The notes beneath the pieces are model-generated. The model was not told the origin of the DNA and did not search any database. It saw only the letters and a list, made by a program, of their open reading frames with translations. A stretch of 64,000 nt of DNA. Source: Galaxea fascicularis (taxonomy: Eukaryota > Cnidaria > Anthozoa > Scleractinia > Euphylliidae). The stretch spans positions 2,984,572-3,048,571 of the forward strand of contig OX419347.1 in the NCBI GenBank assembly GCA_948470475.1, read 5' to 3'. This document shows, piece by piece, positions 24,487 to 36,131 of this stretch (positions are counted from its first letter, which is position 1; every line of letters starts with the position of its first letter). A program made the translations under genes and the position numbers.

Positions 24487-26791
24487 GTAAGTTAATTGTT
24501 TAGCTGTATTATTTCCAGTTTTTTTTTATTTTAGAAGCAAACAGATGAGATAAACGAGTTGGTACGGATTGACAGCTAGCTGCTAACTAAGTGTATTACG
24601 TGGATTGTTCGTAAAATAGAAAGGTGTTCTTTGTAGACTAAGCCACAGACTTGAGGTTGCACTTGGATTTACTGAAATTTTCAGCATATAGTTAAAGGCT
24701 TTGTAAGACCCTTCAAGTTTATTGTTTTGCCTGGAAAGGGGTCATTTCCCTCGGGTGTGGGTACTCCTATAAATTCCGCATCGGTGTGTGCTGCGAAGGG
24801 TCTTAAATCCTGACCCTATTTTTAAGGATGAAGCAAACGAAAATTGATACCCTATTTAAGGCCCAAACCCGAAAAATGACACCCTATTCAAGGACAAAAC
24901 AAAAACTAAGAATAGCTTGAACAGGTCAACGTTATTTCGTTTCTGTAAGATTAGAAGTTAGCATCAAGCACCTAGTTTAATAATATGCCATCATAAACAT
25001 GGTAATGTTTCAGAGTTATTTGTTCACTGCAATTTAGGCACGTTATCTAAGGAACACCCCGCAACACTATGGCAACATAGGCAAAAATGATACCCTATTC
25101 ATTAAGGATTTTTTAATCTAAAAAACCATACTCTATCCCGCGGCACATATCTATATAGCCCGTATGTGGGAGTTTCTCCCGGGTTATTTCGAAGGGTAGG
25201 GTAGCTGATACTGGCGCTGATACTGTTAGCCTTAGGCACGGTCCGTCAAAAGCTCTCAGGTTCGAACACATGTCTGGGAGTGAGATTCCCAACTTCTTCA
25301 ATTTGGAAATAGCAACACAGGAATATATGTAAACCAAGAACTCTTAGTATGTCTGCCCTTTATTTGGTCGCAAGCGATCATAAAATCATCCGCCAAAAAC
25401 AATATAAACACGTGAGCATAGTCGCAAAAATGGTGATTGAAAAACGTGCTGTTTCTCTGAAACGCCGGATCAGGTCAGTCTGCGATTGCGGGATTCGCAT
25501 GCCTGTAGACGTCTTCTATTTTCTTTGCAGTAAAAGATAGCATAGGAAATGCGAGATAAGACTATTATCTTTGGGGATGGTAAAACAAGTGGTCGCAAGC
25601 CATCACAAAATCATATTACACGTGAAAATGGGATCATATCAGTCGGTTAGATTGATATAGTGGAAAAAGTGTCAGAAGTTTCTCAAAAACACAGACGTTT
25701 CGGGTATATGACCCTTCTTCAGTGTAGACAAACACCATTCGGTTTGCGGTTTACGCCGGGGGGTTTTTGTCCGCACTGAACACAAGAAACATACCGTGCA
25801 AGTGCAGTGGTAAATGGCCGGTTCCCAATAATGACGCATTTGAAACAAAGTGGACACCTTTCAGAAGAAACAATGATGGTAACAAAATTAAGAGAAAATA
25901 AAACCATCCCATGAGGTTAATGGTCATTGAATTTTCGTCGCTTTTGTAAATCATTTCTTTTAGATATTTTGGCACATTTTAATCCACTTCTGGCATTTCA
26001 ATCTTTCAACTCCTTCGAGAGGTCGAAACTCCTCTCCCTATCGCTAATTTTTATTCCAGAAAAGTAAAACCAATGCGAACAGTTTTTCTAAGGAAACCTG
26101 CTTGATCAGATCGATACTGTTTGTTTGACCAGCTCGATACTGTTAGTTTGATCAGATCGATACTGTTTTTTTCTTAGCAGTGAGAACATCGTTTCTTGCA
26201 GGTGCTGGTTGAACCGTGATTAGCAAGAAAGTTGATCTATAGAAACGAGTCAAACCTTTGTATTTCTCAAAATCTACTTATTTGAAAATACTCTGACAAC
26301 AACTGTGGTATAAATTTCATGTAGTTTTACGACGTTCACATTTAACACAAAACTGTTTAGTCCAGGTCATCGTCTTTCAAAGTGACCTCAGGCAATTAGA
26401 GAAAGAAATATCGAAATATCACAACTGACGAGAATTGGATGGCCGGATAATAATAATAATAATAATAAATGCCGGTAGGTTCCTAAGAACGCATAGTACA
26501 AAATTGGTAATGGCAAATTAAATTACTTATCGCGGAATCAGTTTACCGCTCATCTTGAAAGAACTAATAGGATTGAGTGTCCCTTGTCGCATATGTATGC
26601 ATAATAGACCTTTCATTTGAGAGATGATGATTTGCATGATAATAAGTGCGCAATCAAGCTGGAAGATATTTTGCTCCAAGGTCCTTCTGGATTAGTTACA
26701 CGAACCGCAAAGGCGTTTACAGATAACTCTCTCGAAGGCGTTGCCTCTGGCGCAGAAACCGAGCACCGATTTCGCCCAGCATTTGCTTCCA
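24487..26791. other. Spacer between the two first exons upstream of copy B
   Basis: 24734-25190 looks like an old inverted element: CTCGGGTGTGGGTACTCC at the left against GTGGGAGTTTCTCCCGGG at the right, with several dispersed TACCCTATT motifs between. 26102-26170 is a 23-bp tandem repeat (TTGATCAGATCGATACTGTT, three units). 26449-26468 is (AAT)n. No homologue of exon 2 or later exons is present. Confidence 0.55.
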
Positions 26792-29700
26792 ATGGATGAG
26801 CACGAGGAACTGACTTTCAGGAAGAAGAAAAAACAAAGACGGGTTCGATGCATTGCAGCCATCATTGCCATTATTGTAGCCTTCTTTATTGGGTTTTTGA
26901 TCGGTTATGTGGCGATCAAATCAAAGTCGAAAGACCGCGAAGACGAACGTGGAGAGCACGACGAAAGAGGCGACTTTAAACAACGACATGAAAAAGTAAT
27001 GAATCATCACAAGAAGTTTCAGACGACTGTCAGTGAAGAGGAGCTTCGGAAGTCTCTCAAGTAAGTAAACAAGTCAACGGAGCAAATGAATTTTATCGTG
27101 CTCCTGACCGTTTTATATATTTGTTAAATCGTTTTCGTTGAGGTCATCGTTACTAGCATTTGGTAACTTAAGCAAATCGAGGAACTTGGCCGTTTCTTTT
27201 TTTTAACTAAACTGAGATTGTTAATGGAATAATAAAATTATAATTTGCGTTGTAAGTTATCAACAACAAACAGTGTCACGATACAAACTGTTTTTATCTA
27301 TTCACAGATCTCTGTAAAAGCTGTTTAGAGTAGTTTTAGGGGCTGTTTACATGGAGGTAGGAAGATCCTAGAAGGCGAAACAACTTTTCGTTTGGTTTAC
27401 ATGCAGAAATTTTTGTCTAGGTGGAAGTGGAGAATGAAAGCAAGATGGCGGGCGAGAACAACAAACATGTAATTTGGGTCCTTCTATTCTCCATGTTTGT
27501 TTTTTTGTCCCTAGTACCAGGAACTTCCGAGCGAAGGCAGTTTACATGGTGCTAGGATCTTCCTAGAGCTAGGATCTTCCTACCTCCATGTAAACAGCTC
27601 CTTAAAAACTATCGGAACTGAGAATGTAGCGGAGAGTTGACCGGCTGTTACCTCTAAACTGATCGAAGCTGCTGTTTTTCGAGTGAATTTTTTACCAAGC
27701 GTTCATGGTACTCCTTGAAACTTTCCGTCTCTAAATTTGAATAACAAATTGGAACTTGAAAACAAAAGTCTAACATTTGTTTAAATACTGGAAGTTAAAC
27801 AACCAGACCGTACAGGAATGTATCAGCTAAATTAACTTCAGAATACCCGGCCACTTATCAGTTTGCATATATGAATAGTGTGTATTGTTAAGGCTGGTTT
27901 TCACTAGCGCATAAGCACAAGCATAAGTATAAGCAAAAGTGCAAATGAAAACAGCAGCGATATAGGTATAAGCATAAGCAGAAACATAAGAAAAAACGAA
28001 CCCACTACCCGCTACAAGAAGACAATAGTGGTCAGAAGTGACCGGGTATTCTGAAGTTGCTAGTATAAGCAAAAGTGCAAGGGTGACACTTTGGTCACAT
28101 CCACAGACTGAAAACTTAGAACCCTCTTGAACAGCATCTGAATAAACAGCACCACGGGAAAGTACTGCTCAGTAGCTTTCATTTGAACGGTCACACTTTA
28201 GGATTTCATCAACTGACTCAAAAGCTAGAACCACCTTGTACAGTGCAATAAGCACAGGAACGCGTCCGATTAAAGTGGAGTTGAGAAACTCATTCTGAGC
28301 AGCCACACTTAAAGACTTCATCTATAGACCTAAAGCCTAGAACCATGCATATGTACTATGTTATCTGTACGATGTACTGTTGAGGGCAATGAGGGGTTTC
28401 GATGTTTGTGATGCTGACCCTTACCACTTCACGACAACGTCGTTTTATAATGCGCAGGCATTTTGCCAGAACGTCAAACTCATTAACATAAGTATCGTAT
28501 CTCGTCGACGAAAATGGGGGTGGTGGGGTAATCCGCTTTGTTCGTGCCTTTTCCACCTTCTAGTATATGAAAGGAGATGTAGCAATCAATAGCAATACCT
28601 GAGAAAAAATAGTGAGTTAAAGAAATTAGGCTTCGGGGTGATCCTTAAGGTAAATCAAAGTCGTTATGAGCCGTGAACCCGGAAAATATTATTATAGACC
28701 AATTTCGATTCCTTTGTTAGGAATCCAAAAGAGAAGCTTGATGTTCGCGTTGCATTTTACGCATGATAAAGCTTTCTTGTTTCGATCAAAGCAAATAGTA
28801 CCCTGCTATCCGTTGCGTTTATCCAATACAAAATTATCAAAATCGAGTTTCCTTTGTTAGGAAGATTCCTCAAGATTCCTCTTAGATCAAGATTCCTTTG
28901 TTAGGAATCCAAAAGAGAAGCTTGATGCTCGCGTTGCATTTTACGCATGATAAAGCTTTCATGTTTCGATCAAAGCAAACAGTACCCTGCTATCCGTTGC
29001 GTTTATCCAATACAAAATTATCAAAATCAAGTTTCTCCTCTTCTGTATATATTTCGGTAGTCTTCTGCAGGATTTTGGTGACATTTAGTTTTTCATTTTG
29101 TCGCGGTTTTCATGACGGTAAATTTTGATGCATAGCTGGTTGGCGTATGCGAGCAGCGGATGCATACAATGTTTACAGGAATCGAAGGAGCGAAATCAGC
29201 CTAACATCTTCAACTCGGAAATGGCGTACAGCCATTTTGCCAATTAAAAGGGATTCAAACAGGGCCACTTTGGTCCACCTCGTTTACCAGTGTCGGAGGC
29301 TTTTGTAGAACGAAGCACATAACAATGGGCACTATATGCAATGGTATGTGAATTAGTGGCCCTGAAATTCTGTAGTTTAGCTTATTTGGTTTAGGTTTTA
29401 AGATTTCCTAATTGAAAGGGAAAGGGTCAGTAAAACATCCAGCGACGCCTCTCACTAATATGAAAATTTATACCATGTGGATGTCATATAGTCTCCTACG
29501 CAGCTGTTCTTTGTGTCATCACGGAGAGGAGCGTTGCGTGACGACACAAAAACGGTTGCGTAGGAGACTAGATCCACCCAACCTTCCCATCATGCATTTC
29601 GCTTCGGACGCTCCCTTCCACCTGACCATGGGAGATCTGCGTGCGAGATTAATTGATTGTATGGGCCTATACAATTTCTCTGTTATGATATAAAATACTT

Positions 29701-32700
29701 CGGCAAAGTTATCTTGTGTATACCATGGAATATCTCACTTCTAAGTTGTATAGAGGTTAAACCCTCACATGCGGTCATTTTAGATAATCCACCTTTATTC
29801 ATTCAATATTGAGACTAAGGCCCGATTCAGACGCTGTACTTTTCATGAGCCGAACCTAATTCACAGAATTAAGTACATGAAAAGTTCGGCGTCTGAATCA
29901 ATTAGGAATGGCTATTTTAATTTGCAACGGCTTGGCCGAGAATTTCGACTTTGGAACGGCTTTGATTCAGACGCCGAACTTTTCATGCGCCGAACTTAAT
30001 GCGTAAATGATTATTTGGTATACATTTTCAAAATCACTGGCAATATTGATTAGTTTTCGTGTAACTGTATTAGCAACGGCAGTGGAACGGCGAATTAAGT
30101 CCGACCACAGGCAGCCCAAGCTCTCTTAGTGAACCACACAAGCAACACAATATGGCGTCGAATTGTAAGGGTTTGTATGGGATTTTCGACAAGATATCCA
30201 TGGAGGTAGTTAAAAGTGGAAATATTCAATAAAAAACGCCTTACCTTATTTATATGGTGTGTTCTTGCTTGCTGTGTGGTTATTTTCCCGATCCGATGCC
30301 ATTTTAGCGATTTCTTTCATTTCTGAGTTTCCACTCTTAAAGAGAGAGTGGAAACTCAGAAATGAAAGAAATCGCTAAAATGGCATCGGATCGGGAAAAT
30401 AACCACACAGCAAGCAAGAACACACCATATAAATAAGGTAAGGCGTTTTTTATTGAATATTTCCACTTTTAACTACCTCCATGGATATCTTGTCGAAAAT
30501 CCCATACAAACCCTTACAATTCGACGCCATATTGTGTTGCTTGTGTGGTTCACTAAGAGAGCTTGGGATGCCTGTGGTCCGACGTCTCAATCAACAGCCG
30601 TACTTTTGTTAACTTGGGTCGGTCCAAATTCGAATTAGGTTCGGCTCATGAAAAGTACGGCGTCTGAACCGGGCCTAAGTAAGTTTTATCTCTGCTTTGA
30701 ACAAACAATGTACACAGTATCACTTTCTCTTTGCGCAGATTCTTTTCTGAGAAACCGCATATTGCAGGCTCACCTCGCCAGAAGGAGCTCGCAGACGAGC
30801 TCGCCAAGCGATGGAAAGACTATGGCTTTGATAAAGTGGAACAACCTGAATACAAAGCACTGCTGTCTTTTCCGAACACCACACATCCCACTAGAATAAC
30901 CATCAAATATAAAAACGGGACAATTATTCACCAAATCAAAGGAGAAGAACAGGTATTTAAGCTTATGAAAGGAACTCACATCAACAAGAGTGTTATAATG
31001 TTAGCACTCATCTTAGAGGCCGCCGGTATCGAGCGAGCAAACGACGGAACAGACAACATCACAACTTTGTTATCCAATCAGGTTAACTGCTAGACAATCT
31101 ATTCCACCAACTGAGGTTAAATGAATCAGTTGGCTTGCTAATGGCGTCTGCCCAGATTGTCAAAACGTCTGAAAGTCATCAAAAACAGTCCTTCGCAAGA
31201 CTACACTTAATGTTGCATAACTAGGAAAGCAAACTTCGATAACCTGTTTATAAGTTAACTGAAAGAGGTGTGGCAATGGCAACTCATCTTTGGTGACCTT
31301 TTTTCAGGATGGAGGTGCCAAGAATGCTGTTCTGCCCTTCCTTGGTTACAGTCCAAGCGGAAAAGTAGAAGGGGAGCTGGTTTACGTGAACTATGGCCGA
31401 GTTGAAGACTTTGAGAAGCTCAAGAATCTGAGTGTTAATGTGACTGGCAAGATCGCCATCATGCGATACGGAAAAATCTTTCGAGGAAATAAGGTGAGGT
31501 CAGGACACCCGCAACACAGGTTATAATAGCATGTCGAAATCCTAATTGGAGAAACTAGACGTTTGTTTCACCGTGTGATGTAAATACGCAGCCCTGTTTT
31601 TTAACTTCTTACCAGAACAATGTAGGATCGAAATGCACCAGTCACAGCCGACCTCTGTGATACAAATAGTGGAGCGCAACCAGTCGCCCTTATCGCCTGA
31701 TCAAGACTAGCAGTAAGCAGTCGAAACGTCGTGATCTACATCTCAATTCAAGTGACTACATCGTGTCATTTGCACTTGAAAGAAAAATTCAAATTAAAAT
31801 AAAATACTTTCAACACACTTTTAAATTCACAACACTAGTTTTGCTGTAACAACAACAACATTGTGAGACAAACTATATTATTATTATTGTAACTACCACA
31901 GCCTTTCTATTTAAATATTTATTTAAAAAATCCTAAGGTTCGTTTATTCAAATTAAAACTGTTGAACAATACTCTCTGTAACTGTTCTTTTCCCTTCTCT
32001 TTATCATTCACTTCGTCTTTTTCGTTCTTTCAGATCGCAAATGCAGCAAGCTATGGTGCTATAGCCGCCCTTCTTTTCTCAGACCCTGAGGATTATGCCT
32101 TAGCAGGGGGAGATGCGAAAGATACATATCCCAACACTGGCTGGCTTCCCGCCAGTGGAGTGCAGCGGGGATCGCTGTACACATTCCCTGGTTCTGGAGA
32201 TCCCCAGACGCCTGGTATAGCCGCAATCCCAGGGATGTACCGCAGATCTAGAGAAGATAGTGAACTGCCCCCCATCCCTGCACATCCCATGGGATATGGC
32301 GATGCTATTCACTTTCTAACGAAACTGGGAGGTAAGAGGTTACTTGTAATGGATTAAAATGAGCACTCGTTTTCATCCCCCATTTCCGCTAAACGACACT
32401 CTACGGAGATCTGATTATTAATTCTTCTTTCTAGCTGCTATACCTTTCCTTGCACATTAGTTAAGAGAATTTGGGGTTATATCAACACAAAACCTTCTGA
32501 CTGATACGTTTATCTATTCTCATCACAGCTTTGGGCTTATTCCAAAACCCAACTTCCACGTCAAACGGGTACCTTATTAGAGAGGGGGATTAATAGCGCT
32601 TTGATGGTAATTAAATCTAAAAGAAAGAGCCGAATAAGAAAGAATTGGAGATAGCTGACTGAGAGGGCAACGGAAATCAATGAAAGAGAACTACAAAGTG

Positions 32701-33647
32701 AACATGGAAATTGAAAATGACAGAACAAACACAATATGCCAGATCGCAGGACTTGATAACTTCCCATAAAGAGGCGAGTGAAGGATCCCATCGCCATTTA
32801 GAAGCACTAAAACAAGCTTTCATAAGTCTCCGTCGGACATCTGTGCTGTTGAGTTCAAGAAAATTCCCTGAAAAAAAAGTTTTGACGTAGAATTGAAGCT
32901 ATAGCGGTGCAATTCTTTCCTCTTTTATCTGACTCGCTCATAATGAAAGAGTGAGGTAAGCAACGGTCTACAGGACAGTTGGATCAACACACACTTTGGT
33001 AGGCGTGCAAGCCAATCACTGCAACATACCCCGCGTACATGGTACCTATGCAGACGAGTATCGAGTACCGAAAACAAGCGGCGTTGTCATAAAAAATACG
33101 ATAGATCTACCCAGTCGCATGGACTTAGTACAGTGCTAAAAATGAAAAAATAAATGTGTTGAGTAGATGCCACTCACTTGTGAGCGGTAAAACTGGTCAT
33201 AACTCATGCGTCGTTTCGTTCAGTCTTTCTTCATTCTTTTTTTTAGGTCAAGAAGCACCCGAGGAATGGAGAGGAACCCTAGGGATAACCTACCGCTTGG
33301 GACCTGGCTTTACCAACAGCGAGATAACTGTTTCCCTTGACATAAATAACTATTATGAAGTCAAGTCGATCTTCAACGTGATTGGTACGATGTATGGCAG
33401 CGAGGAGCCTGATCGCTATGTTTTGATTGGTAACCATAGAGACGCTTGGGTAAAAGGAGCTGTTGACGCAAGTAGTGGAACCACTGTCACTACTGAAATT
33501 GCTCGCGGGCTCGGAGAACTGAAAAATGCCGGGTGGAAACCACGTCGAACAATCAAGGTGAAGGGCTGCATATACTGTAGAAATCAATTGTTTCCATCCA
33601 CATTCTACTCACTTTGACGTTACAGATTCCCATCAGTATTACAGAGC

Positions 33648-33678
<31 letters not shown>

Positions 33679-35334
33679 GTGTACCAAAACAAAGGAACGG
33701 CAGCCATTTTGGTGTACCAGGTTAACCCTCAGGGAACTGAACTCTATTTTCACGCAAATACTCTCTTTTGTTTCCTTAAACCAATATGGCCGCTGGTCGC
33801 GTGAGTAAAAGCGTTCTATAGGTGTTTGCCACAAAGCTCTGGACTGGCCTCTTTGTTTCGCAAAGGTGGACAAGATTGGGTCTCCTTTCCTTATGTGCAA
33901 CTAATGGTAATTAACGCTTATGTATAGCGCAATTTCCTAAACATGTTCAACATGATTGCGCTTCGAAAAAAAATGTATAAGTACAGATGAAAATTTAAAA
34001 ACTAATTATGAAAAAACTTGCCAGTTTAATTTTAAAACACCCTAAGCTTCCCAAAGCTTGTTGTCGGGGAGGTGAACAAAAAAGCGTGATCCTTAAGGGT
34101 CTCAGAAGATTTTTTTATTGCAGCAAAGCGAAGTAAAATAAAGAGCCATTGTGAGTGCTGCGAAACCCGTAAGAAAAAGGTTTTGCGAAAAAAGACAAAG
34201 AGGGATATTGTATCGGGTCACATTGGCGGACCACATTGGTGGATCGGGCCACGTTGGTGGAAGGCGAGCGCTCTCACCACTGCGCCAACCCTGCTCCCCC
34301 GAATAATATTATGTAAAATCTTAAAAGATTACTTGTATGAATACATATATCAAATGTCCGCTGGAGTGAACCAGCTGCACATCACAAATAAAGGGAAGTA
34401 ACTTGTATCTTGTGCCATATCAACCGAAACTGTTTATACAGTCTTTCAGTTAAAAACCATTTTCTATAGCCTTCAAACGAATCAAATGCCATAATTTTCT
34501 CTCGCCAGATCTGCAGCTGGGGTGGTGAAGAATACAGTCTTATTGGATCAGTGGAGTGGGTTGAACAACACGAAAAGCTTCTCACTGAAAGAGCAGTCAT
34601 CTACCTTAACGCAGATACCGCAGTGGGAGGCAATTACCTCATGGTATCAGCCTCCAGCCCTCTTGTGAAGGACACCATACGGGACTTCAGCAAGACTGTG
34701 AAAGATCCTAGTGCGCATGACGATAAGGAAACCATTTATGACATCATGGCTGAGAGAAATCCTGTCAAGCCTAAAACAGACCATCCTAAACCGAATGTCG
34801 GCAACCTGGGATCCGGGAGCGACTTCGCAGCGTTTTATCAGTACATTGGTGTCCCTGCAGCAGACTTTCGGTATACTGGTTACAACAACACTTTTGTTTT
34901 CTATCCCGTGTACCATTCGCAACACGACACGTTTGAATGGCTCACAAAATTCATTGACCCTGATTTCCAGTACTTCAAGGCTGCGGCTCAGATGTGTGGG
35001 GGGCTGCTCCTCATGTTTGCTGACATGCCACTGTTGCCGATGAGTGTGATGTTATACGCAGACGCGCTCGACGCCTCTCTGAATGCTTTGAAGACACAGT
35101 ACGGAAAGGAGTTACAAACCCACGCTGTAACACTTGGCCTCTTGGACGACGCTGTCAAGCAGTTCCGGGCAGCCGCCGAGAATTTCACTCAGGCTAAGTA
35201 AGTGTTTTGTCAAATGAAGAATGATCGTCGCAGTTGTGATTGCAATTTTTACAATTGCGTAAAGAAGCCTGAAAAAAATTCAGGACTTCAACGGGGATTG
35301 AACCTGTGACCTCGCGATTCCGGTGAGATGCTCT

Positions 35335-35365
<31 letters not shown>

Positions 35366-36131
35366 ATTCATAAGTTCCCGTGAAAGATATGTAAGTGAAT
35401 AATGCATATGAAAAAAATCATATGTGAACTGCGGATATGAAATCAAATGAAGAATGATCGTCGTAGTTGTGATCGCAATTTTTCCAATTGCGTAAAGAAG
35501 CCTGAAAAAAAAAAATTCAGGACTTCAACGGGGCTTGGAGGGAGGCGAGGGATACTCACTACAACTGCTATCACGCACTCTTGCGTCTCAGGAAGACCAT
35601 GTTTTTATCCCTGCACTGAAAATATAGTGTCTTGTGCAGCATTTTAGACAGAGCCGGAGGATCCTAGTTTTTCTCACTCTCTCGTCTAATGTTCGATTCA
35701 ATACAGTTCAGGATCAGCTTAAGTTTTTGCAGAAAAAAGGACTAGACGTTCAAATCTTTCAACAGTTTAAAAGGTCAAACTATTCTTAACTTGTTACTTC
35801 TCTTTTTCATTTACACAGAGGCGAAGTAAAAAAGAAACTCGAGAATTTTGAAGAGCCAAGTTTTGCCAAACTGCGCAGACTCAATGACCAAATGATCAAA
35901 GTAGAGCGAGCGTTCATTTACTCCTATGGCCTGCCGGGAAGGCGCCTGGTTCGTCACGTGATCTTTGCTCCCGGCAAGTATAACCTGTATGGCTCTTCAA
36001 GCTTCCCTGGCGTCAGCGATATATTATTCAAGGTGCACGAGACTGGGGACGAGGAAGCGGTTGACCTTCAGTTGTCGATCGCTACACAGTCTGTGCTGGC
36101 AGGAGTCGATATATTATCTGGACCTTATTAG
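26792..36131 (+). CDS. NAALADL1: NAALADL1-like M28B membrane metallopeptidase, copy B (intact)
   Basis: Same seven-exon plan as copy A: 26792-27060, 30739-30952, 31308-31493, 32034-32331, 33247-33557, 34509-35197, 35819-36131, giving 759 aa (758 if the 24221 first exon is used). The start is taken as MDEHEEL at 26792 because copy C begins at the matching place; the open frame extends upstream only by chance. [10 protein letters not shown] is a basic cytoplasmic motif before the membrane helix. The zinc site is complete: [33 protein letters not shown]. The first zinc motif has A where copy A and the vertebrate enzymes have S (HRDA against HRDS). Position 536 of human GCPII (arginine) is kept only here (DFRYTGYNN). 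Intron 1 (3.7 kb) contains several mobile elements. Stop TAG at 36129. Confidence 0.93.
27339..27601. mobile_element. Harbinger-like foldback MITE in intron 1 of copy B
   Basis: Begins GGGGCTGTTTACATGGAGG and ends CCTCCATGTAAACAGCTCC, with TTA on both sides (27336-27338, 27602-27604). Inner GTAGGAAGATCCTAG matches CTAGGATCTTCCTAC, which is itself partly doubled at 27552-27583. Confidence 0.85.
27834..28058. mobile_element. Inverted-repeat element in intron 1 of copy B
   Basis: AACTTCAGAATACCCGGCCA at the left is inverted as TGACCGGGTATTCTGAAGTT at the right. The interior carries repeated ATAAGCAAAAGTGCAA and AGCATAAG motifs. The target duplication is unclear. Confidence 0.7.
28087..28345. 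repeat. Second block of the intron-6-A repeat
   Basis: CAGTAGCTTTCATTTGAACG, CACTTTAGGATTTCATC, GACTCAAAAGCTAGAACCAC and CACCTTGTACAG repeat the order seen at 20705-21125. Confidence 0.8.
28707..29034. repeat. 144-bp direct duplication
   Basis: 28707-28850 and 28891-29034 are almost identical (GATTCCTTTGTTAGGAATCC through CAAAATTATCAAAATC), separated by 40 bp of partial repeats of GATTCCTC. Only a few substitutions separate them, so the duplication is recent. Confidence 0.93.
29489..29570. mobile_element. Short hairpin element ending TAGTCTCC
   Basis: TAGTCTCCTACGCAGC at the left and GCGTAGGAGACTA at the right are inverts, with TTTGTGTCATCACG against CGTGACGACACAAA further in. A half-copy lies at 53848-53920. 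Confidence 0.7.
29819..30675. mobile_element. 857-bp Harbinger-like element containing a 234-bp near-perfect hairpin
   Basis: Outer ends GGCCCGATTCAGACG and CGTCTGAACCGGGCC are inverts, flanked by TAA at 29816-29818 and 30676-30678. Inside, 30104-30337 and 30345-30579 are inverted copies with essentially one mismatch over 234 bp, separated by about 7 bp. No ORF of note. It shares its terminal AAAAGTTCGGCGTCTGA-type motifs with 14602-14948. It ends about 60 bp before exon 2 of copy B, so any B pre-mRNA would contain the hairpin. Confidence 0.9.
33643..33817. mobile_element. MITE in intron 5 of copy B
   Basis: AGAGCGTTTTCACGTGACG and GGCGGCCATGTTGG at the left are inverted as CCAATATGGCCGC and CGCGTGAGTAAAAGCGTTCT at the right. 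A second GCCATTTTGGTGTACCA lies inside. Confidence 0.7.
34241..34296 (-). mobile_element. Truncated tRNA-derived SINE head
   Basis: Reading minus, GCAGGGTTGGCGCAGTGGTG, then GAGAGCGCTCGCCTTCCACC, is the same head as the SINE at 38725-39025, but only the A-box half is present. Confidence 0.7.
35211..35530. repeat. Repeat duplicated at 233-bp spacing in the last intron of copy B
   Basis: CAAATGAAGAATGATCGTCG, then ATTGCGTAAAGAAGCCTG and CAGGACTTCAACGGGG, occur at 35211 and again at 35444. Only the first copy carries the tRNA-like segment. Confidence 0.85.
35283..35354 (-). mobile_element. tRNA-like sequence, degenerate (SINE head or tRNA pseudogene)
   Basis: Reading minus, 72 nt fold roughly as a tRNA: acceptor GGCTTCA with TGAAGTC, D-arm TAGCTCAGTTGGTAGAGC (A box), T-arm CAGGTTCAATCCC (B box). 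Both the anticodon stem and the T stem carry mismatches, so a functional tRNA is unlikely. It sits inside a longer dispersed repeat. Confidence 0.65.

Noticed and set aside
35283..35354. Functional tRNA gene on the minus strand
   Set aside because: Anticodon and T stems carry mismatches, and the sequence is embedded in a dispersed repeat; better read as a SINE head or pseudogene.
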